The position numbers were made by a program, and so were the translations under genes. Shown here in pieces: positions 33,865-42,272 of a DNA stretch of 64,000 bases (positions are counted from its first letter, which is position 1; every line of letters starts with the position of its first letter). Source of the stretch: Phyllobacteriaceae bacterium (GTDB lineage: Bacteria; Pseudomonadota; Alphaproteobacteria; Rhizobiales; Rhizobiaceae); contig JANSXT010000012.1 of NCBI GenBank assembly GCA_024742765.1, positions 80,689 through 144,688 on the forward strand, read 5' to 3'. Below the pieces are notes generated by a model. It searched no databases. It had not been told where the DNA came from and saw nothing but the letters and a program-made list of their open reading frames with translations.

Positions 33865-34377
33865 CTATCGCCCAACGAACGAGTCCTTGTCGATTTCATA
33901 GACAACTCTGCCCGTGTCGGCTTCGGTGCTGTCGTTGAGAAGCCGCGCCCCGATCTTCTCGACCGCGCGCCGCGACCGAAGGTTCTGTGCGCCGATCTTG
34001 AAGTGAACAGCAGCAACATGGTCAAAAGCATACTCAAGCATCAGCGCCTTGACCTCTCGATTGGTGGCACCGCCCCAGTGTTCACAAATCAGGAATGTCC
34101 ACCCGATCTCCACCGAACCGTTTTCAAGGTCGAGATTGTGGTAGCGCGATGACCCGATGACCCGCCCAGTGGCCTTTTCCTCAATGATGAGCGCGCCACC
34201 TGAAGCCAGCGCTTCGTCAAAGAAGCGTTCAATCTTGTCGGGCTCATGCCGGTCTTTCGCAGGATGTTGTGCCCAAATCGCCGGATCGCTGCCTGCTTCG
34301 ATAAATGCAGCGCGGTCCGACGCAATAAGGGGTCGAAGACGGATTGTCCGACCTTCAAGTTCTGGTTGGAGCGGCAA
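33865..34377 (-). CDS. GNAT acetyltransferase (RimJ/RimL-like)
   Basis: 170 residues. Translation probably starts at TTG 34375-34377, since GGAG lies about 10 nt upstream and the following residues (PLQPELEGRTIRLRPL) match the usual start of this family. The core shows IRLRPLIASDRAAFIEAG, GRVIGSSRYHNLDLENGSVEIGW and the acetyl-CoA region LMLEYAFDHV, ending in RSRRAVEKIGARL. It acetylates a protein N-terminus or small molecule. The gene seems lower in GC than its surroundings and lies in the sparse block after tRNA-Ser. Confidence 0.8.
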   Translation of the reverse strand: MPLQPELEGRTIRLRPLIASDRAAFIEAGSDPAIWAQHPAKDRHEPDKIERFFDEALASGGALIIEEKATGRVIGSSRYHNLDLENGSVEIGWTFLICEHWGGATNREVKALMLEYAFDHVAAVHFKIGAQNLRSRRAVEKIGARLLNDSTEADTGRVVYEIDKDSFVGR

Positions 34378-34658
34378 TACTGGTCTCCGGCAAATCGACC
34401 TGGCTTACTTCCGGCCGACACGTGGCTTACGCTTCGCCGACTTTGGCGGCAAGGCAGCATTCCTGAAAATTAGGCCCAAAGCGGCAATGAGATGCAGAGT
34501 TTTTGGGGCCCATCAACCAGCATCCGCGCGCAATGGCTGCGCATTCAGACGTTCTCCCGGCAGGTCCGCCGCCCGGCAACACAAGTGCGAACTTTGTTCG
34601 CCGCCGGTTCCATCATTGGTGAACTGGCCAGGACGCCAAACGATGTGACATGCGCCCG
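34378..34658. other. Non-coding stretch in the accessory block
   Basis: No frame on either strand gives a credible product, and no hairpin, tRNA or insertion-sequence end stands out. The bordering stretches 33711-33864 and 35034-35320 are equally empty. Composition is visibly more AT-rich than the flanking core genes. Confidence 0.5.
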
Positions 34659-35033
34659 TCAACTCTTGGCGAGTTCGACCGCACCGTCCGGCACCCAGCC
34701 TTTCTCGCCGCGAGAATTTTGGACGTACAGAAAACCGCTCTCTCCGAAATGCGCTTGAAAGCGCTCACCCGGTTCGACGTTGAGTTCCAAGGCGGAGAAT
34801 TCGCGTTGGATGACCCAACGCCCTCCCCGGCGTTCAAGCCAGGCCCGCGGTGTCCAGCCTTCCCGTCCATCAGGTCCGCCACACCAGACCCAGCCGATGA
34901 AGTCGGTCGACCTGGTTTTCTCCTCGTCCGGCAACGCTGCATCGCCAGCCTGCACGGATATCGGATTGTCATAGGGCCGCTCGTAACGAATTCGGCCAAT
35001 AACGATTGTGTCCGGCGGAAACTCAAACAACAT
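34659..35033 (-). CDS. Small protein with two SH3-like segments
   Basis: 124 residues from ATG 35031-35033 (MLFEFPPDTIVIG); a longer in-frame extension exists but looks non-coding. Two beta-rich repeats each end in a G-W-x-P turn, GREGWTPRAWLE near residue 70 and GEKGWVPDGAVEL at the C-terminus, a pattern of bacterial SH3-like domains. The segment STDFIGWVWCGGPDG precedes the first. No signal peptide is seen, so a cytoplasmic binding role is likely; the partner is unknown. The ribosome binding site is weak. Confidence 0.6.
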   Translation of the reverse strand: MLFEFPPDTIVIGRIRYERPYDNPISVQAGDAALPDEEKTRSTDFIGWVWCGGPDGREGWTPRAWLERRGGRWVIQREFSALELNVEPGERFQAHFGESGFLYVQNSRGEKGWVPDGAVELAKS

Positions 35034-35320
35034 CGGTCGATCTCGCGGTTTGCAGCAAAGCTGCAATCCATCTAGGCCTTGAAGTGTAACGCAACAAGTC
35101 GGAATGGCGGACTTGTTGTCGCCGCGCGACGGCGAAAGAATATTTCGCATTTCTGTCACCCATTGCCCGCCGTTATATCGCTTGTGGCGGGTTGAAGTAT
35201 CGATGCTGCAATTGACCCGATTGCGACGTTTTCGTCCGTTCATAACTTGCGGTGACATCGCCAAGACGCATAATTGTGGCACCAGGACCTCGGTCAGGAC
35301 CGGACGGGCGTGGATGGGGG

Positions 35321-36205
35321 ATGGACGTGTCGGACAGCCAAGCAGAAGGGCGCGGCGGGGGACAGCAGCGCATTTTCGGCCTGATCCAAAAGCTGTTGTT
35401 TGCCAGCGGTCTGATCGGGCTCGTCAGCCTGGGCGACAACATCATCGAATGGTCGAGACTGGCCAATTATCTGGTGACCGCCTTTCACGCCCTGTCCGAA
35501 CCGGTCGCCGCAGCCCTTTCGAACCTTCTCGGCATACAAATCTCGCCATTGCTGGCGGAAATACTGACGCTGCTCGGCATTTTGTTTGCCGCGGCCAATG
35601 TGGACAGCCTGCGCCGCTTCGGCAATCTGGTCTTCTTCTCAGCGCTGTCGATGATCGTCCACGAACAGTTTCTGCAAAAGCAATATCCGCGGCTGGAAAA
35701 TGCCGGCCGGGTGGCCGAAATTTTGGCTCATGTCGCAGCGTGGATCAGCATCGTTCTCGCCATCGTGCTCTTGATCGGCGGGATCGCCGCGGGCTCGTTC
35801 GGGATCGGTGATTGGCGGCTGAGCGGCGGATGGTCGGCGCTGTTTCTGATCTATGTGCTGGTCGGCTTCTTCGCGGTCACCCGCACCGACGATGCGGTCC
35901 CGCAAGACGAACCGGGCCGGTTTTCATCGCGTGCGTTTCGCATCCATCTGATCGTCTCGATCCTGTTTCTGCCCGGCGCGCTTTATCGCTATGCCACCTT
36001 CTTCCTCTTCGTCATCATCTTCGTGCTTCTGGTCGCCTGGCGTTCCTATCTGCTGCTTGGCGCCGTGTTTTTGATGATCGTGGCGTTGAACGAGGTCTAT
36101 TTCCGGTTTGCAGTGGAGCGCGACGGCGATACGCGCTGCATCCTCTATTCGGTCCCCTCGACATGCAGCGCGGCCGTCCCGGCCGATCCGCAGCCAGCCC
36201 AATAA
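35321..36205 (+). CDS. Polytopic membrane protein of unknown function
   Basis: 294 residues from ATG 35321, which has GGATGGGGG directly upstream. After a 25-residue hydrophilic N-terminus there are about seven hydrophobic segments, for example LLFASGLIGLVSL, ISIVLAIVLLIGGIAAG, FLIYVLVGFFAV, FFLFVIIFVLLVAW and LLLGAVFLMIVALN. Two cysteines lie in the C-terminal tail (TRCILYSVPSTC). No family is recognised. It precedes the sbtA-like gene by 109 bp on the same strand, but no functional link is evident. Confidence 0.75.
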   Translation: MDVSDSQAEGRGGGQQRIFGLIQKLLFASGLIGLVSLGDNIIEWSRLANYLVTAFHALSEPVAAALSNLLGIQISPLLAEILTLLGILFAAANVDSLRRFGNLVFFSALSMIVHEQFLQKQYPRLENAGRVAEILAHVAAWISIVLAIVLLIGGIAAGSFGIGDWRLSGGWSALFLIYVLVGFFAVTRTDDAVPQDEPGRFSSRAFRIHLIVSILFLPGALYRYATFFLFVIIFVLLVAWRSYLLLGAVFLMIVALNEVYFRFAVERDGDTRCILYSVPSTCSAAVPADPQPAQ

Positions 36206-36314
36206 GGCCGACCGAGGCCGGATGACGCGCCCCGGTTCCGGTTCTGCTTGACGGCCCCGCGCCGGCAGTCGATACCGGACCCAACATCCGACTTTTGGCC
36301 AATAGAGGATATCG

Positions 36315-37322
36315 ATGGAACTGCTGGTTGATTTTCTGACGCGTTTTGTCACCCAGTTCCAGTCGCCGGCCCTTGCCTTTCTCGTCGGCGGCATGGCGCT
36401 GGCCGCCTTCGGCAGCAAGCTGGAAATCCCCGACGCGATCTACAAGTTCGCCGTCTTCATGCTGTTGATGCGGATCGGCATCAATGGCGGCATGGAGATC
36501 CGCGAGGCGAACCTGATGGAGATGCTGCTGCCGGCGATCTTCTCGGCCGTTCTGGGTTGCGGCATCGTCTTTCTCGGACGCATCACGCTGGCCAACCTAC
36601 CCGGCGTCAAGGTCGAAGACGGGATCGCGACAGCGGGCCTTTTCGGCGCGGTCAGCGCGTCGACGCTGGCCGCCGCCATGGTGATTCTCGAGGAAGAAGG
36701 CGTCGTCTATGAGGCCTGGGTGCCGGCGCTCTATCCCTTCATGGACATTCCGGCGCTGGTGCTGGCGATCGTTCTGGCCAACATCTATCTCAACCGGAAA
36801 AAGGACGGCGCCAACGCCAGGGTGAAGATCTGGCCGATCATCACCGAAAGCCTGCGCGGTTCGGCCCTGTCGGCGCTGCTGCTCGGCCTGGCGCTGGGTC
36901 TTTTCACACGGCCCGACCGGGTCTTCGAGGGGTTCTACGACCCGCTGTTCCGCGGCCTCTTGTCGGTCCTGATGCTGATCATGGGGATGGAGGCCTATAC
37001 CCGGCTGAACGAGTTGCGCAAGGTCGCCCACTGGTATGTGGTCTATGGCGTCGCCGCGCCGCTCGTTCACGGGCTGATGGCGTTCGGGCTAGGCTATATC
37101 GCCCATCTGGTCACCGGGTTTTCACCGGGCGGCGTGATCCTTCTGGCGGTTCTGGCCGGTTCCAGCTCCGACATTTCCGGGCCGCCCACGCTGCGCGCGG
37201 CGATCCCGACCGCCAATCCGTCATCCTATATCGGATCATCGACCAGCATCGGCACGCCGATCGCGATCGCCGTGGGCATTCCGCTCTATATCGCGCTGGG
37301 GCAAGTGGTCTTCGGGTTCTAA
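36315..37322 (+). CDS. sbtA: SbtA-family sodium-dependent bicarbonate permease
   Basis: 335 residues, about ten spans in two inverted halves. Characteristic segments are LAAFGSKLEIPDAIYKFAVF, MLLMRIGINGGMEI, FGAVSASTLAAAM and AGSSSDISGPPTLRAAIP, the last two resembling the substrate and sodium sites of cyanobacterial SbtA. RBS AGAGGA precedes ATG 36315. Cyanobacterial SbtA imports bicarbonate with sodium; in heterotrophic bacteria the role is less clear (anaplerosis or pH). A PII-like gene converges on it, matching the known SbtA-SbtB pairing. Confidence 0.88.
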   Translation: MELLVDFLTRFVTQFQSPALAFLVGGMALAAFGSKLEIPDAIYKFAVFMLLMRIGINGGMEIREANLMEMLLPAIFSAVLGCGIVFLGRITLANLPGVKVEDGIATAGLFGAVSASTLAAAMVILEEEGVVYEAWVPALYPFMDIPALVLAIVLANIYLNRKKDGANARVKIWPIITESLRGSALSALLLGLALGLFTRPDRVFEGFYDPLFRGLLSVLMLIMGMEAYTRLNELRKVAHWYVVYGVAAPLVHGLMAFGLGYIAHLVTGFSPGGVILLAVLAGSSSDISGPPTLRAAIPTANPSSYIGSSTSIGTPIAIAVGIPLYIALGQVVFGF

Positions 37323-37338
37323 GGCTTCGGCCGCCCGC

Positions 37339-37653
37339 TCAGAATTTGTGCGGCCGCAGGATCTCGACCTCTTCGAGATAGGTGATGCCCGAGTAATTGT
37401 CGAAATAGCGCGCGGCGACGTTGTCGGCGATCTGCTCGGCCATCTCGCGGGTCGCGGTGATCACCTCGATCTTCACATTGGCAAACGCGTCGACCACGGC
37501 CGGGCGGCCCGATGAGCGCACCCCGCGGCTGCCCTTGCCGCCGGCCTGGACCATCGTGTAGCCGCTCGCGCCGGCCTCTTCGATGATCTTTGTCACGCCG
37601 TCGACGATGAGCTTTTCGGTGATGATGACGATCTTGGTCGCCTTGTGCGTCAT
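37339..37653 (-). CDS. sbtB: SbtB-like PII-family regulator
   Basis: 104 residues with a PII ferredoxin-like fold: [26 protein letters not shown], a T-loop containing [12 protein letters not shown], then [20 protein letters not shown]. Length and T-loop match SbtB, which binds adenine nucleotides and gates SbtA. The C-terminal CGPEGC redox loop of some cyanobacterial SbtB proteins is missing. Its stop is 16 bp from the sbtA stop, so the two genes converge rather than form an operon and each needs its own promoter. Confidence 0.85.
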   Translation of the reverse strand: MTHKATKIVIITEKLIVDGVTKIIEEAGASGYTMVQAGGKGSRGVRSSGRPAVVDAFANVKIEVITATREMAEQIADNVAARYFDNYSGITYLEEVEILRPHKF

Positions 37654-37814
37654 GACGCCTCGTCTCCTCGCTGATCATCGACTGGTAGCAGGCCGGCTGC
37701 GCAGGTCAAGGCGCGGCGTGCCGCGGCCCGCTTAACGCAATGTTCAACGCCGGCGCGCTAACTGGTGGCGCCCCGCACGGCGGCTTTGAACATCGATGAA
37801 GCGGATGACAGATC

Positions 37815-39038
37815 ATGGCCCATTTCCTCGCCGGCCTTTCGCAGGGCACATGGATCAGCCGGGACCGGATGGTCGTCTATCCGGCCATGCTGCTCGTGCT
37901 GACCGTTGCCGCAACGGTCTATGTGCTTTGGAGCCATGGCGGCGTGATGCCGAATGGCGCACCGTTCGGCACCGACTTCGTCTCCTATTGGGTCGCCGCG
38001 CGCGAGGCGCTGGCCGGCAATCCGCTTGTTCCCTATGACAGGGCGCTGTTCGAGCCGGCGCAGCGCACTCTGTTTCCAGAAGCGGGCTATTTCGCTTTTT
38101 TCTATCCGCCCCATTACCTCGTCTACATGCTGCCCTTCGGCGCCCTGCCCTTTTATGCCGCGCTCGGAGCATGGATGGTCGCCAGTTTCGGGGTCTGTCT
38201 TTGGGTTCTGACGCGTATAGCCGGCCGTTCACTGCAGGTCGCGGTCCTGGCACTGGCCTTCCCTGCCGCGTTCCTGACCATCGCGCACGGCCAGAACGCG
38301 TTTCTGAGCGCCGCCCTGTTCGGCGGTGGCCTGTACCTTTTGCCAAAGCGTCCGGTTATGGCGGGCATCCTGTTCGGGCTGTTGACCTACAAGCCGCAGC
38401 TTGGCCTTTTGATCCCGCTGGCACTTCTGGCAGCCGGCCAATGGCGCGCGATCGCCTCGGCCGGCGCAACGCTTGCCGTGCTCGTCGCCGGATCGGCATT
38501 GTTGCTGGGACTTGACATCTGGACCGCGTTTCTGGCCCAGGGCGACCAGGCGTTGCAAACGCTGACGCTCGGCTGGGTCGGCTGGAACAAGATGATCTCC
38601 GCCTATGCGGCGATTCGCCTTTCGGGCGCGACCGACGGCGTAGCCATGACGCTGCACGTCACGCTTGCCGCCGCCGTTGCGGCATCGGTCGTCTGGGCCT
38701 GGTTGCCGCGGAACGGGGTTGCGCATGAAACCAAAGCTGCGCTGCTGCTGTCGGCAGCACTGATCGCCACGCCCTTTGGGCTGAATTACGACCTTTATCT
38801 GCTGGCGCCGGCCATGGCGTTTGTCGCCGCGCGCGGGTGGACCGCCGGTTTCCTGCCCTGGGAGAAGACCGTGATGGCGATCGCTTTCGTTGCCCCGCTG
38901 GTGCTGCTGTTCGCCATCCGGGCCGGCGTGCCCATGGGACCATTCATCGCCCTAGCTGTCTTCGCCCTCGCTCTGCGCCGCGCATCTTTCGAACGTGGCA
39001 CCCGCGCGCCGGCAGCCGCATTCCAGCCCGCCGAATGA
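37815..39038 (+). CDS. GT87-family (DUF2029) polyprenol-phosphate-mannose-type glycosyltransferase
   Basis: 407 residues with about ten spans. The first periplasmic loop has FGTDFVSYWVAAREALAGNP with acidic residues at the GT-C catalytic position, then FAFFYPPHYLVYMLPFGALP and GLLTYKPQLGLLIPLALL, which are family hallmarks (YPP, KPQ). Members transfer mannose or arabinose from lipid carriers to glycolipids or glycans on the outer side of the inner membrane. No polysaccharide genes adjoin it, so the target is unknown. Confidence 0.85.
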   Translation: MAHFLAGLSQGTWISRDRMVVYPAMLLVLTVAATVYVLWSHGGVMPNGAPFGTDFVSYWVAAREALAGNPLVPYDRALFEPAQRTLFPEAGYFAFFYPPHYLVYMLPFGALPFYAALGAWMVASFGVCLWVLTRIAGRSLQVAVLALAFPAAFLTIAHGQNAFLSAALFGGGLYLLPKRPVMAGILFGLLTYKPQLGLLIPLALLAAGQWRAIASAGATLAVLVAGSALLLGLDIWTAFLAQGDQALQTLTLGWVGWNKMISAYAAIRLSGATDGVAMTLHVTLAAAVAASVVWAWLPRNGVAHETKAALLLSAALIATPFGLNYDLYLLAPAMAFVAARGWTAGFLPWEKTVMAIAFVAPLVLLFAIRAGVPMGPFIALAVFALALRRASFERGTRAPAAAFQPAE

Positions 39039-39041
39039 AAA

Positions 39042-39069
39042 GGCGCCCGGAGCGAAAACCCCGGGCGCC
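39042..39069. terminator. Terminator hairpin shared by convergent genes
   Basis: GGCGCCCGG (39042-39050) pairs perfectly with CCGGGCGCC (39061-39069) around AGCGAAAACC. It lies between the GT87 stop (39038) and the stop of the BMP protein gene (39097), so it can end transcripts from both directions. Confidence 0.75.
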
Positions 39070-39096
39070 CGATCGCATTCGTTGGTGTTTACGCCA

Positions 39097-40167
39097 CTAT
39101 TCAGGAAGCTGGTCGTCGACGCCCTGCACGTAGAAGTTCATGCCCAGAAGCGCGCCGATATCGGCGGTTTCACCGTCGGCCAGCCATTCGGTGCCGTCCT
39201 GCTTGGTGATCGGTCCGGTGAACGGCTCGAGCACGCCGACCGTGATTGCCGTCGCGGTCTTCTTGGCCATGGCCGCGACCTCATAGGGCATGTTCCAGTA
39301 GGGCGCCATCGCCACATGGCCCTCGGCCATGCCGTCCCAGACATCATGGCTTTCCCAGGTGCCGTCGAGGACCGCCTGCACGCGCTCGACATAGTAAGGG
39401 CCCCAATCGTCGATGATCGAGGTGAGCTGCGTCTGTTCGCCGAACGCAAACATGTCGGATGCCTGGCCGAACGCCTTGATGCCGCGCTCCTCGGCCACCT
39501 GCATGGGCGCGGTTGAGTCCGTGTGCTGGGTCAGAATGTCGACGCCCTGGTCGACCAGCGCCTTGGCGGCGTCGGCTTCCTTGCCGGGGTCGAACCAAGT
39601 GTTGACCCAGACCACCTTCAGCGAGAAGTCCGGATTGACCGATTGCGCGCCCAGGATGAACGAGTTGATGCCGCGCACGACTTCCGGGATCGGGAACGAG
39701 GCGATGTAGCCGGCAACGCCGGTCTCCGACACGCTGGCCGCGATCTGGCCCTGCACATAGCGACCCTGGTAGAATTTCGAATTGTAGGTCGACACGTTCG
39801 GCGACTCGCGCTTGTAGCCGGTCGCATGCTCGAACTTCACGTCCGGGAATTTGGCGGCGACCTTGTTGGTCGCGTCCATATAGCCGAACGAAGTGGTGAA
39901 GATGATGTCACAGCCCGATCGCGCAAAACGTTCAATGGCGCGTTCGGCATCGGCGCCCTCGGCGACGCTTTCAAGATAAGCGGTCTCGACCCGGTCGCCG
40001 AACGCGGCTTCGACGTCAAGAAGCCCCTGATGATGCTGATAGGACCAGCCATAGTCGCCGATCGGCCCGACATAGATGAAGCACGCCTTGGCATCGGCCG
40101 CCTGCGCCGCGCCGGTGATGGCCACGGCCGCTGCCGCCGCCAGAAGTGATGTTGCAAGTTTCTTCAT
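39097..40167 (-). CDS. BMP-family (nucleoside-type) ABC binding protein
   Basis: 356 residues from ATG 40165-40167. A signal peptide ends near ITGAAQA-AD. The fold is the basic-membrane-protein type: IYVGPIGDYGWSYQHHQG, SGCDIIFTTSFGYMDATNKVA, FKHATGYK-like FEHATGYKRE, and YIASFPIPEVVRGINSF. Proteins of this family bind purine nucleosides, riboflavin-like compounds or autoinducer-like ligands in the periplasm. It is the last gene of the leftward operon, 85 bp after the permease, an order inverted relative to many binding-protein-first operons. Confidence 0.93.
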   Translation of the reverse strand: MKKLATSLLAAAAAVAITGAAQAADAKACFIYVGPIGDYGWSYQHHQGLLDVEAAFGDRVETAYLESVAEGADAERAIERFARSGCDIIFTTSFGYMDATNKVAAKFPDVKFEHATGYKRESPNVSTYNSKFYQGRYVQGQIAASVSETGVAGYIASFPIPEVVRGINSFILGAQSVNPDFSLKVVWVNTWFDPGKEADAAKALVDQGVDILTQHTDSTAPMQVAEERGIKAFGQASDMFAFGEQTQLTSIIDDWGPYYVERVQAVLDGTWESHDVWDGMAEGHVAMAPYWNMPYEVAAMAKKTATAITVGVLEPFTGPITKQDGTEWLADGETADIGALLGMNFYVQGVDDQLPE

Positions 40168-40251
40168 GATCGCCTTTCCCCGAAACTCGTGATTGCCCAA
40201 ACTCTTAGACGCGCTGTCGCGCGATCCCGCCCGTGATCGGCTTTTTTCTTG

Positions 40252-41178
40252 CTAGCGGTCCGGAACAAACGGTTTGCCCAGCGACGCTGGCGTATTGCGC
40301 ATCGTCATCCGTCTGTTGGATGAAATCAAGACAAGAACGACAATCGTCGCCAGATAGGGCAGCGCCGACAGGAATTGCGAGGGGATGGCGACGCCCTGGG
40401 CCTGCGCGTGGAACTGGGCGATGGTGACAGCGCCGAACAGGTAAGCGCCGATGACGACGCGCAGCGGCAGCCAGGAGGCGAAGACGACCAGCGCCAGCGC
40501 GATCCAGCCGCGCCCGGCCGTCATGTTCTCCACCCATTGCGGAATGTAGACGAGCGACAGATGCGCGCCGGCAAGGCCCGCGCACGCACCGCCGAACATC
40601 ACCGCCAGATAGCGCACGCGCAACACATTGATGCCCAGCGCATGGGCCGAGCCGTGGCTGTCGCCGACGGCGCGCAGGGTCAGGCCGGCGCGGGTGCGGA
40701 AGATGAACCACCAGACGCCAAAAGCGAGCAGGATCGACAGATAGAAGATCGGGTCCTGACCGAACAGCAGCCGCCCGATCAGCGGAATGTCGACAAGGCC
40801 CGGAATGGCGATCGCTTCCAGCCGGACGCCCGGCAGGCCGACAAACTGTTCGCCGATCATGCCGGCGACGCCGAGCCCCAACAGCGTCAGGGAAAGCCCG
40901 GTCGCGACCTGATTGGTCGCCAGCGACAGGGTGAGGACGGCAAAGGGCAGCGAGAACAATGCGCCGCAGACGATCGCCACCAGAACGCCGGCCCAGGGCG
41001 AGCCGGTGATCTGCGCCGCACCGAAGCCGGTGACCGCGCCGATGATCATCATGCCCTCGACGCCCAGATTGAGAACACCGGAGCGCTCGACCACCAGTTC
41101 GCCGAGCGCGGCGATCAGGAGCGGCGTTGCGGCGGTCACCACGGTGATCAGGATCGCCTGGATGACGTCGGGGCTCAT
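40252..41178 (-). CDS. BMP-type ABC permease (second)
   Basis: 308 residues in the BPD_transp_2 family, about eight spans. Typical segments are ERSGVLNLGVEGMMIIGAV near residue 30 and RAVGDSHGSAHALGINVLRVR, the cytoplasmic loop that contacts the ATPase. It overlaps the first permease gene by 4 bp. With its partner it forms the inner-membrane channel of a nucleoside-type importer. Confidence 0.94.
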   Translation of the reverse strand: MSPDVIQAILITVVTAATPLLIAALGELVVERSGVLNLGVEGMMIIGAVTGFGAAQITGSPWAGVLVAIVCGALFSLPFAVLTLSLATNQVATGLSLTLLGLGVAGMIGEQFVGLPGVRLEAIAIPGLVDIPLIGRLLFGQDPIFYLSILLAFGVWWFIFRTRAGLTLRAVGDSHGSAHALGINVLRVRYLAVMFGGACAGLAGAHLSLVYIPQWVENMTAGRGWIALALVVFASWLPLRVVIGAYLFGAVTIAQFHAQAQGVAIPSQFLSALPYLATIVVLVLISSNRRMTMRNTPASLGKPFVPDR

Positions 41179-42272
41179 CGGGCCGGCTCCGGTGTTGCGG
41201 CGGGCTGCGGACGAACGATACGGATGCGGTAGCGGATCAGCGTGTCGCAGGCGAGAACCGAGAACAGCAGCACGCCCTGGAACACATTGGCCACCTTGTC
41301 GGAGACGCCAAGCGATATCTGTGCCGCCTCGCCGCCAAGGTAAGAGAGCGCCAGGATCAGGCCGGCGGCGACGATGCCGAGCGGATTGAGGCGACCGAGA
41401 AACGCCACAATGATCGCGGTGAAGCCGTAGCCGGGCGAGATGGCGGGGCGAAGCTGGCCGATCGCGCCGGAGACTTCGATGATGCCGGCAAGGCCCGCCA
41501 GCGCGCCGGAGACGATGAAGGCGAAAAAGACCATGCGCTTGGCCGAAAATCCGGCAAAGCGCCCTGCCCTCGGGCTTTCGCCGAGCACCCGGATTTCATA
41601 GCCTTTGAGCGTGCGCGACAGCATGAACCAGACGATCAGTGCGGCGAGGATGGCGAAGACAAAGCCATAATGCGCGCGGCCCGAGGCCGAGAGCATCTCG
41701 GGCAGGATCGCGTCGGCGTGGAACGAGCGCGTTTCGGGGAAGTTGAAGCCTTCGGGATTGCGCCACGGCCCGCGCACCAGCCAGTCAAGGAACAATTCGG
41801 CGACATAGACCAGCATCAGCGAAGACAGGATCTCGTTGGTGCCGAAGCGGGCCTTCAGGAAGGCGGGAATCGTCGCCCATGCCGCGCCGCCAGCCATGCC
41901 CATCACCAGCATCAGCGGCAGCACCATAGGGCCGGTGATCCCGGGATAGAGCACGGGCATCACCGATCCGGCGATCGCGCCCATGATGAACTGGCCCTCG
42001 GCGCCGATGTTCCAGTTGTTGGACAGGAAGCAGACCGACAGACCGACAGCAATCAGGATCAGCGGGGTTGCCTTGATGATCAGTTCATGGATCGACCAGA
42101 CTTCGGTCAGCGGCTCGATGAAATAGGCGTAAAGCCCGCCGATCGGCGATTTGCCGAGCATGGCGAACATGATGCCGCCGATCAGGGCGGTGATCAGCAC
42201 CGCGATGAAGGGCGACAGAACGCTGAACAGCGCCGAATGCTGCGGCCGGCGGACAAGCTCGATGCGGGTCAT
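41175..42272 (-). CDS. BMP-type ABC permease (first)
   Basis: 365 residues, about ten spans, BPD_transp_2 family. SNNWNIGAEGQFIMGAIAG and YEIRVLGESPRAGRFAGFSA are the conserved loop regions. Overlaps both the upstream ATPase gene and the downstream permease gene by 4 bp, showing translational coupling of the three membrane components. Confidence 0.94.
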   Translation of the reverse strand: MTRIELVRRPQHSALFSVLSPFIAVLITALIGGIMFAMLGKSPIGGLYAYFIEPLTEVWSIHELIIKATPLILIAVGLSVCFLSNNWNIGAEGQFIMGAIAGSVMPVLYPGITGPMVLPLMLVMGMAGGAAWATIPAFLKARFGTNEILSSLMLVYVAELFLDWLVRGPWRNPEGFNFPETRSFHADAILPEMLSASGRAHYGFVFAILAALIVWFMLSRTLKGYEIRVLGESPRAGRFAGFSAKRMVFFAFIVSGALAGLAGIIEVSGAIGQLRPAISPGYGFTAIIVAFLGRLNPLGIVAAGLILALSYLGGEAAQISLGVSDKVANVFQGVLLFSVLACDTLIRYRIRIVRPQPAATPEPAR

